Shown here: positions 36,147 through 45,178 of the stretch, in pieces | Layout of the letters: each line of letters begins with the position of its first letter | Position numbering within the stretch: position 1 is the first letter of the stretch | Source: Thermovirga sp. | Lineage (GTDB): Bacteria; Synergistota; Synergistia; Synergistales; Thermovirgaceae | Direction of reading: 5' to 3' | DNA: 64,000 nucleotides | Assembly: GCF_017656375.1 (NCBI RefSeq) | Contig: NZ_JACDOB010000004.1 | Location: forward strand, 1-64,000 | Made by a program: the position numbers and the translations under genes | The notes under the pieces: model-generated | Told to the model about the DNA's origin: nothing | The model's input: only the letters and a program-made list of their open reading frames with translations | Databases searched by the model: none

Positions 36147-37490
36147 GTGGTCGTTATGTTCTTTGTGCATCTTGGGGCTAAATCCAGCAGCCATACCAAG
36201 CATGAAGATTATTCTCTAGCTGGCAGAAAGTCCTCTGCCACATTGGTGTCTGGAATTCTATTGGGAGCCCTCGTAGGTGGAGCCTCAACTGTAGGTACGG
36301 TACAAATGGCCTATGCATATGGCCTTTCTGCCTGGTGGTTCACTTTAGGAGGAGGTATTGGGTGTTTGGTCCTCGGTTTATTCTTTGCTGTACCTTTAAG
36401 AAGTTCTGGCTTAGAAACCATTACTCAATTTCTGGCAGAAAAATATGGGCACCCAACGGCTAAAGTTTCCATGTGGGCTTCGGTCATGGGAACTTTTATC
36501 TCAGTTGTAGCACAATTTCTGGCCGGAGCAGCAATGCTCCGAAGCATTATTCCAGCAAACGACTGGATAATAATGTTCTTATTTTCTTTGATTATCCTGG
36601 CCTTCATATTCTTGGGAGGCCTCAAAAGCTATAGCAAAATAGGAGTATATAAAATAGCCCTACTTTACGGAATACTATTGCTATGCTTTTTGGTGTCCTT
36701 GAAGGCCCTGGGTGATTTTGGCCAGATTTGGCGTACATTGCCACGCAGGCCTTTCTTCTCACTGTTCGGCAATGGCGTCGGAAAAGGCCTGAATGCAGGG
36801 GTCTCTCTTGTGGTTGGGGTTTTATGCACACAAATATATATTCAAGCTATTTATTCCTCTTCCTCCCCCAAAACTGCGAAAAAGGGCGCACTGATTGCTG
36901 CCTTACTAATGCCCCCACTAGGGCTTTTGGGAATATGGATAGGCCTTTATCTGCGAAGCTCTGGCATAAACATACAGCCATCAGAAGCCCTTCCTTATTT
37001 TATACACAACTATTTCCACCCCGCTTTGGCTGGAGCAATCTGGGCCGGCATACTCATAACGGTCGTTGGAACTGCTGCAGGCTTAGCACTGGGTATGGCA
37101 ACAAATATCGTCTCGGATTTCATTATCCCTTTGCAGTCATCAAAAACATACAACACCTTAAGCCTTAACAGGATAACTGTATTAGTAGTCATCTTAGGTG
37201 CTGCTCTTATTGCCGTTGTAGGCAAAAGCTCCATGATACTGGAGTGGAGCTATCTAAGCATGGGATTAAGAGGAGCCGGAACATTCTTTCCCCTCGTAAT
37301 AGGGATCCTAAAACCTGGCATGTTGCCCTCTAGCTGGGCTTTTGCCTCCAGCATTCTCGGGTTGTCAACCACTCTACTCTGGCCCTTAACGAACCTCCCC
37401 CTAAAGCCTCTCTTTGCAGGGCTCGGGGCCTCAGCCTTGATAACTTTGGTAGGCTCAATAAGCAATGTTGTCAAGAAAAAGAGGTGGTAG
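36147..37490 (+). CDS. sodium:solute symporter (SSS family)
   Basis: At least 447 residues, about 12-13 membrane segments. The family stretch EDYSLAGRKSSATLVSGILLG follows the first helix, and the second helix begins VGGASTVGTVQMAYAYGLSA. Members use Na+ to import sugars, proline, pantothenate, acetate and others; substrate unknown. The track GTG at 36147 has no ribosome site and cuts the first helix. The frame stays open upstream, and AAGGAG at 36111-36116 sits nine bases before an ATT at 36126, a possible non-canonical start. Confidence 0.9.
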   Translation: MVVMFFVHLGAKSSSHTKHEDYSLAGRKSSATLVSGILLGALVGGASTVGTVQMAYAYGLSAWWFTLGGGIGCLVLGLFFAVPLRSSGLETITQFLAEKYGHPTAKVSMWASVMGTFISVVAQFLAGAAMLRSIIPANDWIIMFLFSLIILAFIFLGGLKSYSKIGVYKIALLYGILLLCFLVSLKALGDFGQIWRTLPRRPFFSLFGNGVGKGLNAGVSLVVGVLCTQIYIQAIYSSSSPKTAKKGALIAALLMPPLGLLGIWIGLYLRSSGINIQPSEALPYFIHNYFHPALAGAIWAGILITVVGTAAGLALGMATNIVSDFIIPLQSSKTYNTLSLNRITVLVVILGAALIAVVGKSSMILEWSYLSMGLRGAGTFFPLVIGILKPGMLPSSWAFASSILGLSTTLLWPLTNLPLKPLFAGLGASALITLVGSISNVVKKKRW

Positions 37491-37506
37491 GGCTTAGCCC
37501 TCCACC
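37483..37506. terminator. bidirectional terminator after the SSS symporter
   Basis: GGTGG-AGGGC and GCCCT-CCACC form a compact hairpin overlapping the symporter stop codon, with T-rich sequence on both sides. Confidence 0.65.
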
Positions 37507-37518
37507 CTTCTTCTTTTC

Positions 37519-38016
37519 CTAACGCTTGTAACCTATTATATCTCTCAGTAATTTCTTTCTTTCTGCAATTTCCCCAGGACCTTCTACACCTTTTGGGGGA
37601 GCTCCGTCGACAACACCTATCACTCCTCTGCCCTGCTCCGTCTCAGCCACTACGACCTGAAGTGAATTGGCTGTGGCTGCATATATCCTACATACTTCCT
37701 GACAGGATTTTATCTTATTAAGAACGTTTATAGGGTAACCTTTTCTCAACAATATGACAAAAACATGACCTGCCGAAATCTTTTTAGCATTCTCCACTGC
37801 CGCTTCTATCAAATCTTCTGCATTTCCATCCTTCCTGATCAGGCATGGGCCAGAAGCCTCGTTAAAGGCAATCCCAAATTCCAAGTATGGAGAGGTGGTA
37901 ACTAATACCTCGTAAAGGTCTTCCACTGTCTTAATAAAATGGCTCTGGCCTAAAATAATGTTACACCCATCAGGAATAAACATATCCACCACATCAAGTT
38001 TAATTTTTGCACTCAA
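37519..38016 (-). CDS. adenosine-specific kinase (PF04008 family)
   Basis: 165 residues. Matches the archaeal/bacterial adenosine-specific kinase family (DUF355): [35 protein letters not shown], and the Gly-rich [17 protein letters not shown] loop. The family was assigned adenosine-binding and kinase-like activity from Pyrobaculum; physiological function is weakly established. The TTG start follows AGGAGGTG. It follows a HAD phosphatase gene with a 21-bp gap. Confidence 0.85.
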   Translation of the reverse strand: MSAKIKLDVVDMFIPDGCNIILGQSHFIKTVEDLYEVLVTTSPYLEFGIAFNEASGPCLIRKDGNAEDLIEAAVENAKKISAGHVFVILLRKGYPINVLNKIKSCQEVCRIYAATANSLQVVVAETEQGRGVIGVVDGAPPKGVEGPGEIAERKKLLRDIIGYKR

Positions 38017-38037
38017 AATCCTGCACCTCCTTGAAAT

Positions 38038-38907
38038 TTAAATATCTTTACACTCCCCTATATTTAATCCTTTTTTTGATAGAACAAAAAATAAAAATTC
38101 TTCGTCCTCTAAATATTTGACAATTTCCGCAAACCCACCATTTTCAGCGGAAGGCAGAACTACATCTGCCTGCTTTTTAAGGGCATCTGGCGCATCTTCC
38201 ATGGCAAAGGCTATATGCGCTTTCAAAAGAAGAGTTTCATCATTCATATGATCCCCTACAGCTACAACTATCTTATTACTACTGCCTTTCATCTTTAAAA
38301 TTTTAGATAAAGCATGCCCTTTGGAAACCCCAGGTGGTAGCACATCCAGAAACTTCTCCCCCGCCATAGTTATTGATGTTCTGTCTTTGAATTTGCCAGA
38401 AATATGATCATAAAGCTCTTTAATTAGCCCTTCATCCCCGTGAAAAATAACTCTGTAAACCGAATTAAGTTCCTTGGGCTGGGTAAGGTTAGGCTCTACT
38501 TCTACTCCAATACTCTTGAAATAATCTATCACAACTTCATCATGAGGTCTGCAAAACACCTTCTCGTCTCCCATAACTTGAATTCCTACTCCAAAATCCC
38601 AACCAGCTAATAGCACATCCCTAACTAGGCCGCCGTCAATCTTTTTCTCCCAAAAGAGCATCCCTCTCTCAAAATCCATTATTCTGGCCCCATCATACAC
38701 TATGGCAGGGCCAGAGGCCTTTATTTTACGGATATGCTGCAATGCAGAAGCTAAAATCCTCCCTGTAGCAACCATCAAAGTCCAGCCACCGCCTTTTAGC
38801 TTCAAACAAGCGGATTCGACTCTCTTCGATATAACATCCCTATACGCAAGGGTCCCGTCTATGTCTGATATTAAAAGTTTCTCGCATTTCACTATCAAAG
38901 CCACCAC
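38038..38907 (-). CDS. HAD-superfamily hydrolase (Cof-type)
   Basis: 289 residues. Motif I LLISDIDGTLAY, motif II MVATGR, and motif III/IV region KIVVAVGDHMNDETLLLKA with a C2 cap between them, the Cof subfamily layout. Substrates are usually sugar phosphates or nucleotides/cofactors; not predictable here. The downstream adenosine-specific kinase could hint at nucleotide metabolism. The start is GTG or a TTG a few codons later near AAAGGACGG. Confidence 0.88.
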   Translation of the reverse strand: MVALIVKCEKLLISDIDGTLAYRDVISKRVESACLKLKGGGWTLMVATGRILASALQHIRKIKASGPAIVYDGARIMDFERGMLFWEKKIDGGLVRDVLLAGWDFGVGIQVMGDEKVFCRPHDEVVIDYFKSIGVEVEPNLTQPKELNSVYRVIFHGDEGLIKELYDHISGKFKDRTSITMAGEKFLDVLPPGVSKGHALSKILKMKGSSNKIVVAVGDHMNDETLLLKAHIAFAMEDAPDALKKQADVVLPSAENGGFAEIVKYLEDEEFLFFVLSKKGLNIGECKDI

Positions 38908-39068
38908 CGTCCTTTGAAGTTATATTATAAGCTATTGTCAGATTTAACCTATCAATACTGAATAAAAAATCAATAAAATAAACTCACACTTTCTTGCAGT
39001 ACAATTTGCCTTTATATGCTAAAATTCCTTATATAGGTATTATTCAACTTAATGTGGAGGTGGAGATA

Positions 39069-40223
39069 GTGAGGAAAGGTTTTGCAGTGTTACTTCTTGC
39101 GGCATTTTCATTGACCCTCTTTGTGGGGGGAGCTTTAGCTGAAGAGGTGGTCAAAGTAGGCTACCTTGCAGCACTGACAGGCGACTGGGCCGCCTACGGG
39201 CAAACAGAGCTGAAATCCGCCCAGTTAGCTGTCGAAGAAATCAATGCTTCTGGTGCCCTGGGGAATTTGAAATTGGAGCTAGTGCCTTATGATTTCCGTT
39301 CAAGGCCGGAAGATGCAGTAAACGCCGTCAGAAGGATGATCAACCAGGACAAGGTAGTTGCTATAGTTGGCGCTAACGCCAGCGGCGTTAACATTGCTAC
39401 CGCCCCGGTAGTTAATCAGGCAGGAGTGCCACAGATAGGAACAGTTTCAACTAACCCCTATGTAACAATGGACGAAAGCGGTAAAGTCCGGCCCTACTCC
39501 TTCAGAGTCTGCTTTACTGACCCTTACCAGGGCAAATTAATAGCTTATTTCGCCGCAAAAGACCTTGGTAAACTTAAAGCTGCAATTCTTTACGACGTGA
39601 GCAGCGACTACTCTCAAGGGCTCCGTGAGTTCTTCATCAAGAGTTACGAAGGTTACGGGGGAAAAGTTGTAGCTGACTTAGGCTTCAGAGGCGGCCAGGA
39701 CGTTGACTTCAGAGCTCAGCTAACGGAAATCCGCAACAGCGGCGCCGACGTACTTGTCCTGCCCAATATGGGTAAGGAAATGGCCCTTATTATGAAGCAA
39801 GCCAGGGAGCTCGGCATGAGCGACATAGTCTTCGTAGGTGGCGATGGTTACGGGGAATTTATGTGGGAAATAGCTGGAGATGCCATGGAGAACTCTTACT
39901 GGATCAACCACGTCTCCCCTGAAGACCCTGCAATGCAGCCTTTCTTCGAGGCCTACAAAAAGAAATACAACGATGAATGCAAGGAGTTCGTGAATGGAAT
40001 CCTTGCCTACGATGCAGTATACTTCTTGGCAGATGCAGTAAAGAGAGCAGGTAAAGCTGATTCTGAGGCCATCACAAAAGCTCTTGCAGAGACCAAGAAT
40101 CTTCAGCTGCACCACGCCGTAATAACGATGGACGAGTTCCACAACCCCAAAGATAAAGACGGCGTCGTTCTCATAGCCAAAGATGGCAAAGGCAGATTCT
40201 ACAAGAAGGTCAGACCAGAATAA
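39069..40223 (+). CDS. livK: branched-chain amino-acid ABC transporter substrate-binding protein
   Basis: 384 residues from the GTG at 39069 after GGAGG; the ORF track extends upstream past the ribosome site. Signal peptide MRKGFAVLLLAAFSLTLFVG ending before EEVVK, without a lipobox cysteine. Periplasmic binding-protein type I fold: VKVGYLAALTGDWAAYGQ, VAIVGANASGVNIATAPV and FRGGQDVDFRAQL. It captures branched-chain or related amino acids. First gene of livKHMGF; a terminator follows it. Confidence 0.93.
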   Translation: MRKGFAVLLLAAFSLTLFVGGALAEEVVKVGYLAALTGDWAAYGQTELKSAQLAVEEINASGALGNLKLELVPYDFRSRPEDAVNAVRRMINQDKVVAIVGANASGVNIATAPVVNQAGVPQIGTVSTNPYVTMDESGKVRPYSFRVCFTDPYQGKLIAYFAAKDLGKLKAAILYDVSSDYSQGLREFFIKSYEGYGGKVVADLGFRGGQDVDFRAQLTEIRNSGADVLVLPNMGKEMALIMKQARELGMSDIVFVGGDGYGEFMWEIAGDAMENSYWINHVSPEDPAMQPFFEAYKKKYNDECKEFVNGILAYDAVYFLADAVKRAGKADSEAITKALAETKNLQLHHAVITMDEFHNPKDKDGVVLIAKDGKGRFYKKVRPE

Positions 40224-40259
40224 TATCCAGATATGATACAGCCCTAACCGCTTAGACAT

Positions 40260-40286
40260 GGCGGGCCTTAAGGGCCCGCCTTTTTT
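40260..40286 (+). terminator. intra-operon terminator between livK and livH
   Basis: GGCGGGCC pairs with GGCCCGCC around five bases, followed by TTTTTT. It probably keeps the binding-protein mRNA more abundant than the permease mRNA. Confidence 0.85.
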
Positions 40287-40318
40287 AAATACACCAAGCA
40301 AGAAAGAGGTGGTAAATA

Positions 40319-41200
40319 TTGCAGACCCTTTTACAACAAATCATAAACGGGCTCTCTCTGGGATCAGTTTATGCGCTAATAGCAGTCGGATATTCCCTAG
40401 TCTACTCAATACTTCTCTTCTCTAACTTTGCACATGGAGGCTTTTTGGTCATTGGGGGATATATCTGCTATTTCATGCTTAGATCTGTGGGAGCCAATAT
40501 CTGGCTTGCAGGCGCAGCCGCCATGGTGGGTGCAGGCGTATCTGCCATCCTTACTGAAAGGGTAGCCTATAAGCCCATAAGAGAAAAGACAAATATCACC
40601 CTATATCTGTTAATAGCTTCGATGGGCATGAGTATAGTAATTGAGAATGTCTTCGTTATTTTAGCTGGAGGCAGGTTTAGAGCTTTGCCTCCTGTCATAC
40701 CGACAAGCCCTGTTAATGTTTTTGGCGTGGCAACAACAAGCATGTTTGACATACTCTCCCTTGTTACTGCCGTTATATTTCTCAGCTGCCTGCAGCTTTT
40801 CTTGACAAGGACCAAATGGGGGCTTGCCATTCGGGCAGCTGCTTATGACCTAAGAGTGGCAGGGCTTATGGGTGTCAATGTAAACAGGCTTGTATCGATT
40901 GTCTTCTTCGTTGCAGGAGTATTGGCAGCAGTAGGTGGCATCTTCCTGTCGGCAAGATACACCTTGTATCCTCAATTGGGATTGATAACTATAAAAGCCT
41001 TCATCGCAGCGGTTATAGGTGGATTAGGCTCTTTGCCCGGAGCGGTAGTAGGGAGCCTCATTTTGGGCCTAGCAGAGATGCTTACAGCAGGATTCATATC
41101 TAGCCAAATGCGTGACCTTGTGGTTTTCTTGCTTTTGATAATAACTTTGCTCATCAGGCCCAGTGGGCTCTTCGGCAAAGAAGTCAAAGAAAAGGTATAG
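40319..41200 (+). CDS. livH: branched-chain amino-acid ABC transporter permease LivH
   Basis: 293 residues, about eight membrane segments. N-terminus QQIINGLSLGSVYALIAVGYSLVYS is the LivH hallmark, and GGLGSLPGAVVGSLILGLAE is the conserved EAA-like loop region. It forms the channel with LivM. TTG start after GAGGTGG. Downstream genes are closely spaced. Confidence 0.94.
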   Translation: MQTLLQQIINGLSLGSVYALIAVGYSLVYSILLFSNFAHGGFLVIGGYICYFMLRSVGANIWLAGAAAMVGAGVSAILTERVAYKPIREKTNITLYLLIASMGMSIVIENVFVILAGGRFRALPPVIPTSPVNVFGVATTSMFDILSLVTAVIFLSCLQLFLTRTKWGLAIRAAAYDLRVAGLMGVNVNRLVSIVFFVAGVLAAVGGIFLSARYTLYPQLGLITIKAFIAAVIGGLGSLPGAVVGSLILGLAEMLTAGFISSQMRDLVVFLLLIITLLIRPSGLFGKEVKEKV

Positions 41201-41215
41201 AGGGGAGGTATTTTT

Positions 41216-42100
41216 GTGTTTGGTGGCTACGTTGACGGTATAATAATATTGCTCTGCATAAACTCTATCGCAGCAATGGGAGTCTCCCTTCTCACAGGAT
41301 TCACCGGCATATTCACTTTGGGCCATGCAGGCTATATGGCGTTGGGGGCCTATATATCCTCTATTTTGATAATAAAGGCAGGGTTTCATTGGTTGGTTGC
41401 GGTCTTGTTGGGAGGAGCTGGAGCCATGGTGATAGCCTGGCTGGTAGGAATACCAACCCTTAAGCTCATGGGAGACTATTACGCCATAGCATCTATAGGC
41501 TTGGGAGAAGCTATTAGGCTTGTGCTTGAGAACTGGCAATCCTTAACAAGAGGTTCTCGAGGCATTCCAGGAATACCTATTTATACGTCCCTTCCCGTCG
41601 CAGTGATATTTTTCCTTGTTATGGCGACTTTTATGTTTTTCCTAATAAATGGTAAATATGGAAGAGCATTCAAGGCAAGCAGGGATGACTACATAGCCGC
41701 ATCATTGCTTGGATTCAATACAGCACACTACAGGGTTTTGAGCCTTGCAATTTCTGCTTTCTACTGTGGGATAAGTGGCGCCTTGCTAGCGGGATTCTTA
41801 TCGTTCATACAGCCCATAATGTTCGACATGTTGAAATCCACAGAGTTGACGGCAGTTGTGGTTTTTGGGGGATTGGGCTCATTAAGTGGAACACTTATAG
41901 GGACAACTATAATAACCCTTGTGACTGAGCTTTTCAGGCCTATATCCCAATATAGAATGCTCATTTACGGCGCAGTAATCGTCTTGATTATGATTTTCCG
42001 CCCTGAAGGCATAATGGGCCAACATGAGCTTCATCCTCGGCTCATTTTAAACCTATTCAAAAAAGATAAGTCGAAACCGGCCGAAGGAGGGAAAATGTGA
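41216..42100 (+). CDS. livM: branched-chain amino-acid ABC transporter permease LivM
   Basis: 294 residues, about eight to nine membrane segments, with LLTGFTGIFTLGHAGYMALGA and VVVFGGLGSLSGTLIGTTII, both typical of LivM. It partners LivH in the membrane. The stop codon shares one base with the livG ATG. Confidence 0.94.
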   Translation: MFGGYVDGIIILLCINSIAAMGVSLLTGFTGIFTLGHAGYMALGAYISSILIIKAGFHWLVAVLLGGAGAMVIAWLVGIPTLKLMGDYYAIASIGLGEAIRLVLENWQSLTRGSRGIPGIPIYTSLPVAVIFFLVMATFMFFLINGKYGRAFKASRDDYIAASLLGFNTAHYRVLSLAISAFYCGISGALLAGFLSFIQPIMFDMLKSTELTAVVVFGGLGSLSGTLIGTTIITLVTELFRPISQYRMLIYGAVIVLIMIFRPEGIMGQHELHPRLILNLFKKDKSKPAEGGKM

Positions 42101-42873
42101 TGTCGTCCTATATTCTGGAGCTCGAAAACGTAAACAAATTCTTCGGCGGAGTTCATGCTGTTAACGATATAACATTCTCCCTTAAAAAGGGAGAGCTGGC
42201 GGGTCTCATAGGGCCTAATGGCGCCGGTAAAACCACCATTTTTAATCTCATAACTGGTGTATATCCCTGCGATAGTGGACATATAACTTTCAGAGGTGAA
42301 GACATAACAGGCCTTAAAACCTATGAAGTAATTAAAAAAGGTATAGCCAGAACATTCCAAAACCTCAGACTCTTCCCCAGATCTAGTGCTCTTGAAAACG
42401 TAATGACAGCCTGTCAACAACACTACAATTACAGCTTCCTGGAAGCTATAACTCACCTCGGAAGGTGGAAATCTACCGAAAGAGATATCATGATGGAAAG
42501 TTTAGAACTTTTGGAAAAAGTGGGACTGGCCGATAGAGCCTATCAAGCTGCAGGAACTTTGCCTTATGGGCATCAAAGAAGACTGGAAATAGCTAGAGCC
42601 TTAGCCTTGAGACCTGACCTTTTATTGCTTGATGAGCCTGCCGCAGGTATGAACCCTGAAGAAGTTCAGGAACTCAACATACTTATAAAAGATATACACA
42701 AAACTTTTGACCTCACCATTCTGGTTATAGAACACCACATGGAGCTTGTTATGGAGATATGCCCCCATGTGATATGCATCAATTTCGGAGCCAAGATAGC
42801 CGAGGGCACACCTCATGAAGTCCAAAATCACCCAGAGGTTCTTCGGGCATATCTTGGAGAGGAGGTGAAATAA
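42100..42873 (+). CDS. livG: branched-chain amino-acid ABC transporter ATPase LivG
   Basis: 257 residues from the ATG at 42100, eight bases after GGAGGG. Walker A GPNGAGKTT, an atypical signature region LPYGHQRRLEIARALA (LivG proteins often have YGQQR), Walker B LLLLDEPAAGMNP. The C-terminal BCA_ABC_TP extension RAYLGEE is present. Provides ATP hydrolysis with LivF. Confidence 0.95.
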   Translation: MSSYILELENVNKFFGGVHAVNDITFSLKKGELAGLIGPNGAGKTTIFNLITGVYPCDSGHITFRGEDITGLKTYEVIKKGIARTFQNLRLFPRSSALENVMTACQQHYNYSFLEAITHLGRWKSTERDIMMESLELLEKVGLADRAYQAAGTLPYGHQRRLEIARALALRPDLLLLDEPAAGMNPEEVQELNILIKDIHKTFDLTILVIEHHMELVMEICPHVICINFGAKIAEGTPHEVQNHPEVLRAYLGEEVK

Positions 42874-42875
42874 AG

Positions 42876-43604
42876 TTGAACTCCCAAAAGCCCCTTTTGG
42901 TTATAGAGAATCTGAACGTAAGCTATGGAGCGATAAAAGCCGTAAGAAACTTGAGCCTCCACATAAACGAGGGAGAGATAGTTTGTGTCATAGGCGCAAA
43001 TGGAGCTGGGAAAAGCACGTTGATGAACGCCATAATGGGCATGGTTAAAAGAGAAAGTGGAACCATACTCTTAGAGGACAAGCCTCTGGCTGAAAAGAGC
43101 TACCAGGTAGTTGCTCAGGGAGTATCTCTTTCCCCTGAGGGACGTAAGGTTTTTGCTCCTCTAACTGTCTACGAAAACCTAATGATGGGCGCTTTCCCCC
43201 GAAAAGACAGAGAAAACATAGAGCGAGATCTAGAGTGGGTCTATTCATTATTCCCCAGGCTTAAAGAAAGAAGGAATCAACATGCTGGCACCCTATCTGG
43301 AGGGGAACAGCAAATGCTAGCAATTGGAAGAGCACTAATGTCAAGGCCCAAGTTGCTCCTGTTGGATGAACCATCTCTTGGGTTGGCACCTATAATAATA
43401 AAAGACATTTTCAAAGAGCTAAAACGCATAAACTCCGAAGGGGTTACCATCCTCCTAGTCGAACAAAATGCAAAACAGGCCCTAATGTTGTCCCATAGAG
43501 GTTACGTCTTACAGACTGGCGAAATCCTAATGGAAGGACCATCGGCGGAACTATTGAAAAATCCAGAAGTAGAGGCAGCATACCTTGGAACCACGAAACA
43601 TTAA
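42876..43604 (+). CDS. livF: branched-chain amino-acid ABC transporter ATPase LivF
   Basis: 242 residues. Walker A GANGAGKST, signature LSGGEQQMLAIGRAL, Walker B LLLLDEPSLGLAP, C-terminus VEAAYLGTTKH. TTG start after GGAGGTGAAA, two bases beyond the livG stop. Last gene of the liv operon; a terminator begins at its stop codon. Confidence 0.95.
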   Translation: MNSQKPLLVIENLNVSYGAIKAVRNLSLHINEGEIVCVIGANGAGKSTLMNAIMGMVKRESGTILLEDKPLAEKSYQVVAQGVSLSPEGRKVFAPLTVYENLMMGAFPRKDRENIERDLEWVYSLFPRLKERRNQHAGTLSGGEQQMLAIGRALMSRPKLLLLDEPSLGLAPIIIKDIFKELKRINSEGVTILLVEQNAKQALMLSHRGYVLQTGEILMEGPSAELLKNPEVEAAYLGTTKH

Positions 43605-43630
43605 AGGGGAGGTAATTCCTCCCCTTTTAA
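43602..43630 (+). terminator. liv operon terminator
   Basis: AAAGGGGAGG and CCTCCCCTTTT pair around TAATT; the hairpin also has T-rich flanks on the minus strand, so it may serve ompH transcription as well. Confidence 0.8.
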
Positions 43631-43681
43631 ATTAATTATTTTTCCTTCTCTTCCCAAATTAATATTGATTTAGTTGTTTTA

Positions 43682-44128
43682 TTATTGAGTTGCATATTTC
43701 TTCTTCAAGTTTTGAATAACATCTTCCGTTATGTCTATCCCGCCGAAGAAAACCTGGGCTTTATCCAACACTATGGTTATGCCTTTTGTTTTAGCAACCG
43801 TCCTTATTGCCAGGTCTATATCCTTGAAAAGGGGCTGCATAAGTTTTTGCTCTTGCATTGCTGCTTCTTGTCTTTTTGTACTAAATATTTTCTGTTTCTC
43901 TTTATCATCTGTGGCTTTCTCAATAGCAGCTTTGGCTTCAGCTTGCTTCTTCTGCATCATAGCCTTTATTTCTTTTTGAACTTGAGCAAATTTAGGATGC
44001 TGGAATAAAACCTTCTGTGGATCCAAAACTCCTATCTTTTCCTGGGCCAATGCGGTCCCACATACAAAGGCTACCAGAAAAAGAGATAGAACACCTACAG
44101 TCACAATGCTTCTTACACCTTTTGTCAT
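43682..44128 (-). CDS. OmpH/Skp-family periplasmic chaperone
   Basis: 148 residues. Signal peptide with hydrophobic core VTVGVLSLFLVAFVCG and a cleavage region TALAQ, then KIGVLDPQKVLFQHPKFAQ and a long charged helical hairpin, the Skp 'tentacle'. Skp chaperones unfolded outer-membrane proteins across the periplasm, so this implies a diderm envelope. Monocistronic by context; not next to bamA or lpx genes here. Confidence 0.9.
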   Translation of the reverse strand: MTKGVRSIVTVGVLSLFLVAFVCGTALAQEKIGVLDPQKVLFQHPKFAQVQKEIKAMMQKKQAEAKAAIEKATDDKEKQKIFSTKRQEAAMQEQKLMQPLFKDIDLAIRTVAKTKGITIVLDKAQVFFGGIDITEDVIQNLKKKYATQ

Positions 44129-44170
44129 AGAAAAACCTCCTTCTAAAATCTTTACCTGCTTATTTTAACC

Positions 44171-44198
44171 TTCACAAAGTTCCTGGTCTAGTTATAAT
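44171..44198 (+). promoter_or_regulatory. promoter of the DUF3343 gene
   Basis: TTCACA, a 16-bp spacer and a perfect TATAAT. Confidence 0.7.
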
Positions 44199-44245
44199 TA
44201 CCTATAGCACACACAAAAATTCCTAATTAAGTCGAGGTGATTAAG

Positions 44246-44464
44246 GTGCACTGCCTTGCCACATTCGAAACTACTCATATGGCTATTCTGTTCGAAAAAA
44301 CCTTCAGGAAAGCAGGGCTAAACGTAAAAATAGTCCCCATCCCCAGATCTCTTTCTTCTAGCTGCGGTTTAGCATGCCGCTTCCCATGTGACCAAAAAGA
44401 TTTCATCTTGACCTATTGCGAGGAAAAGGACATAGAAATACAAGACATACATGAAATAGACTAG
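44246..44464 (+). CDS. DUF3343 protein (putative Se/S carrier-like)
   Basis: About 72 residues from the GTG at 44246, six bases after GAGGTG. CLATFETTHMAILFEKTFRK and IPRSLSSSCGLACRFP, with the cysteine pair in SCGLAC, match DUF3343, a domain also found fused to TusA/YedF-like proteins and proposed as a selenium/sulfur carrier. A stand-alone gene with its own promoter; no selenium genes are nearby. The role is inference. Confidence 0.75.
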   Translation: MHCLATFETTHMAILFEKTFRKAGLNVKIVPIPRSLSSSCGLACRFPCDQKDFILTYCEEKDIEIQDIHEID

Positions 44465-44469
44465 TTTAG

Positions 44470-45150
44470 TTATGCACCATATCCTCCTAAAGACCATACA
44501 ATAGCCCCAACAACATCCCACGCTTCGTCCTCCAAAGCTTCCCTGCACCTCCTGAGGGTCATACCTGTAGTGCACACATCATCTACGATCATGACTCTCT
44601 TCCTCTTATAGGTCTTAGCCTTATCAATGACAACTACCGCTCCCTTGGGCAATGCCCTTCTTTCTTGATATGTTCTTCCTACCTGGGTTGGCATTTCTTT
44701 TTTCCAAGAAAGCACGTCCAAAACTGGAACATCTAAAATCTTTCCCACACCTTTGGCTATCTCTAATGCCTGATTGAAATGTCTACAGGAACCTATATGC
44801 AAAGGCACAGGCACTAATCCCTCAACTATGCCATCTATTACCAAATTTCTAGCCAGAGCCTCTCCCATTTTAGAACCCAAACTTTTGAAATGACCATATT
44901 TCAACAAGTGGACCACTTCTCTGGCCTTGCCTTTGTGAATAGATCCCCAGTACAAAGGAACCGACCTGAATGAATGCCTAGCACAAGGATAATTAGCCAT
45001 ACAATGTAAGCACAAGACACCAGCGTTTTCTAAGATTGAGTCCAGGCACTCATCACAAATAGAAACTCCTAATTTTTTGCAAAAGGGGCATTCCACCGGC
45101 CAGAACAAGTGGAAAAGCCCCTCAACTATCGTCTTGAATCCAAGCTCCAT
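44470..45150 (-). CDS. ComF-family phosphoribosyltransferase-like protein
   Basis: 226 residues. N-terminal zinc ribbon cysteines (CPFCKKLGVSICDEC, then CLHC) and the PRTase loop RVMIVDDVCTTGMTLRRC. ComF proteins are used in natural transformation (ComFC) or are housekeeping PRTase-like proteins. No other competence genes lie here. The ATG is 28 bp after the metK stop. Confidence 0.9.
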   Translation of the reverse strand: MELGFKTIVEGLFHLFWPVECPFCKKLGVSICDECLDSILENAGVLCLHCMANYPCARHSFRSVPLYWGSIHKGKAREVVHLLKYGHFKSLGSKMGEALARNLVIDGIVEGLVPVPLHIGSCRHFNQALEIAKGVGKILDVPVLDVLSWKKEMPTQVGRTYQERRALPKGAVVVIDKAKTYKRKRVMIVDDVCTTGMTLRRCREALEDEAWDVVGAIVWSLGGYGA

Positions 45151-45178
45151 GCTTTACATTTAACACTCTCACAGTAGC

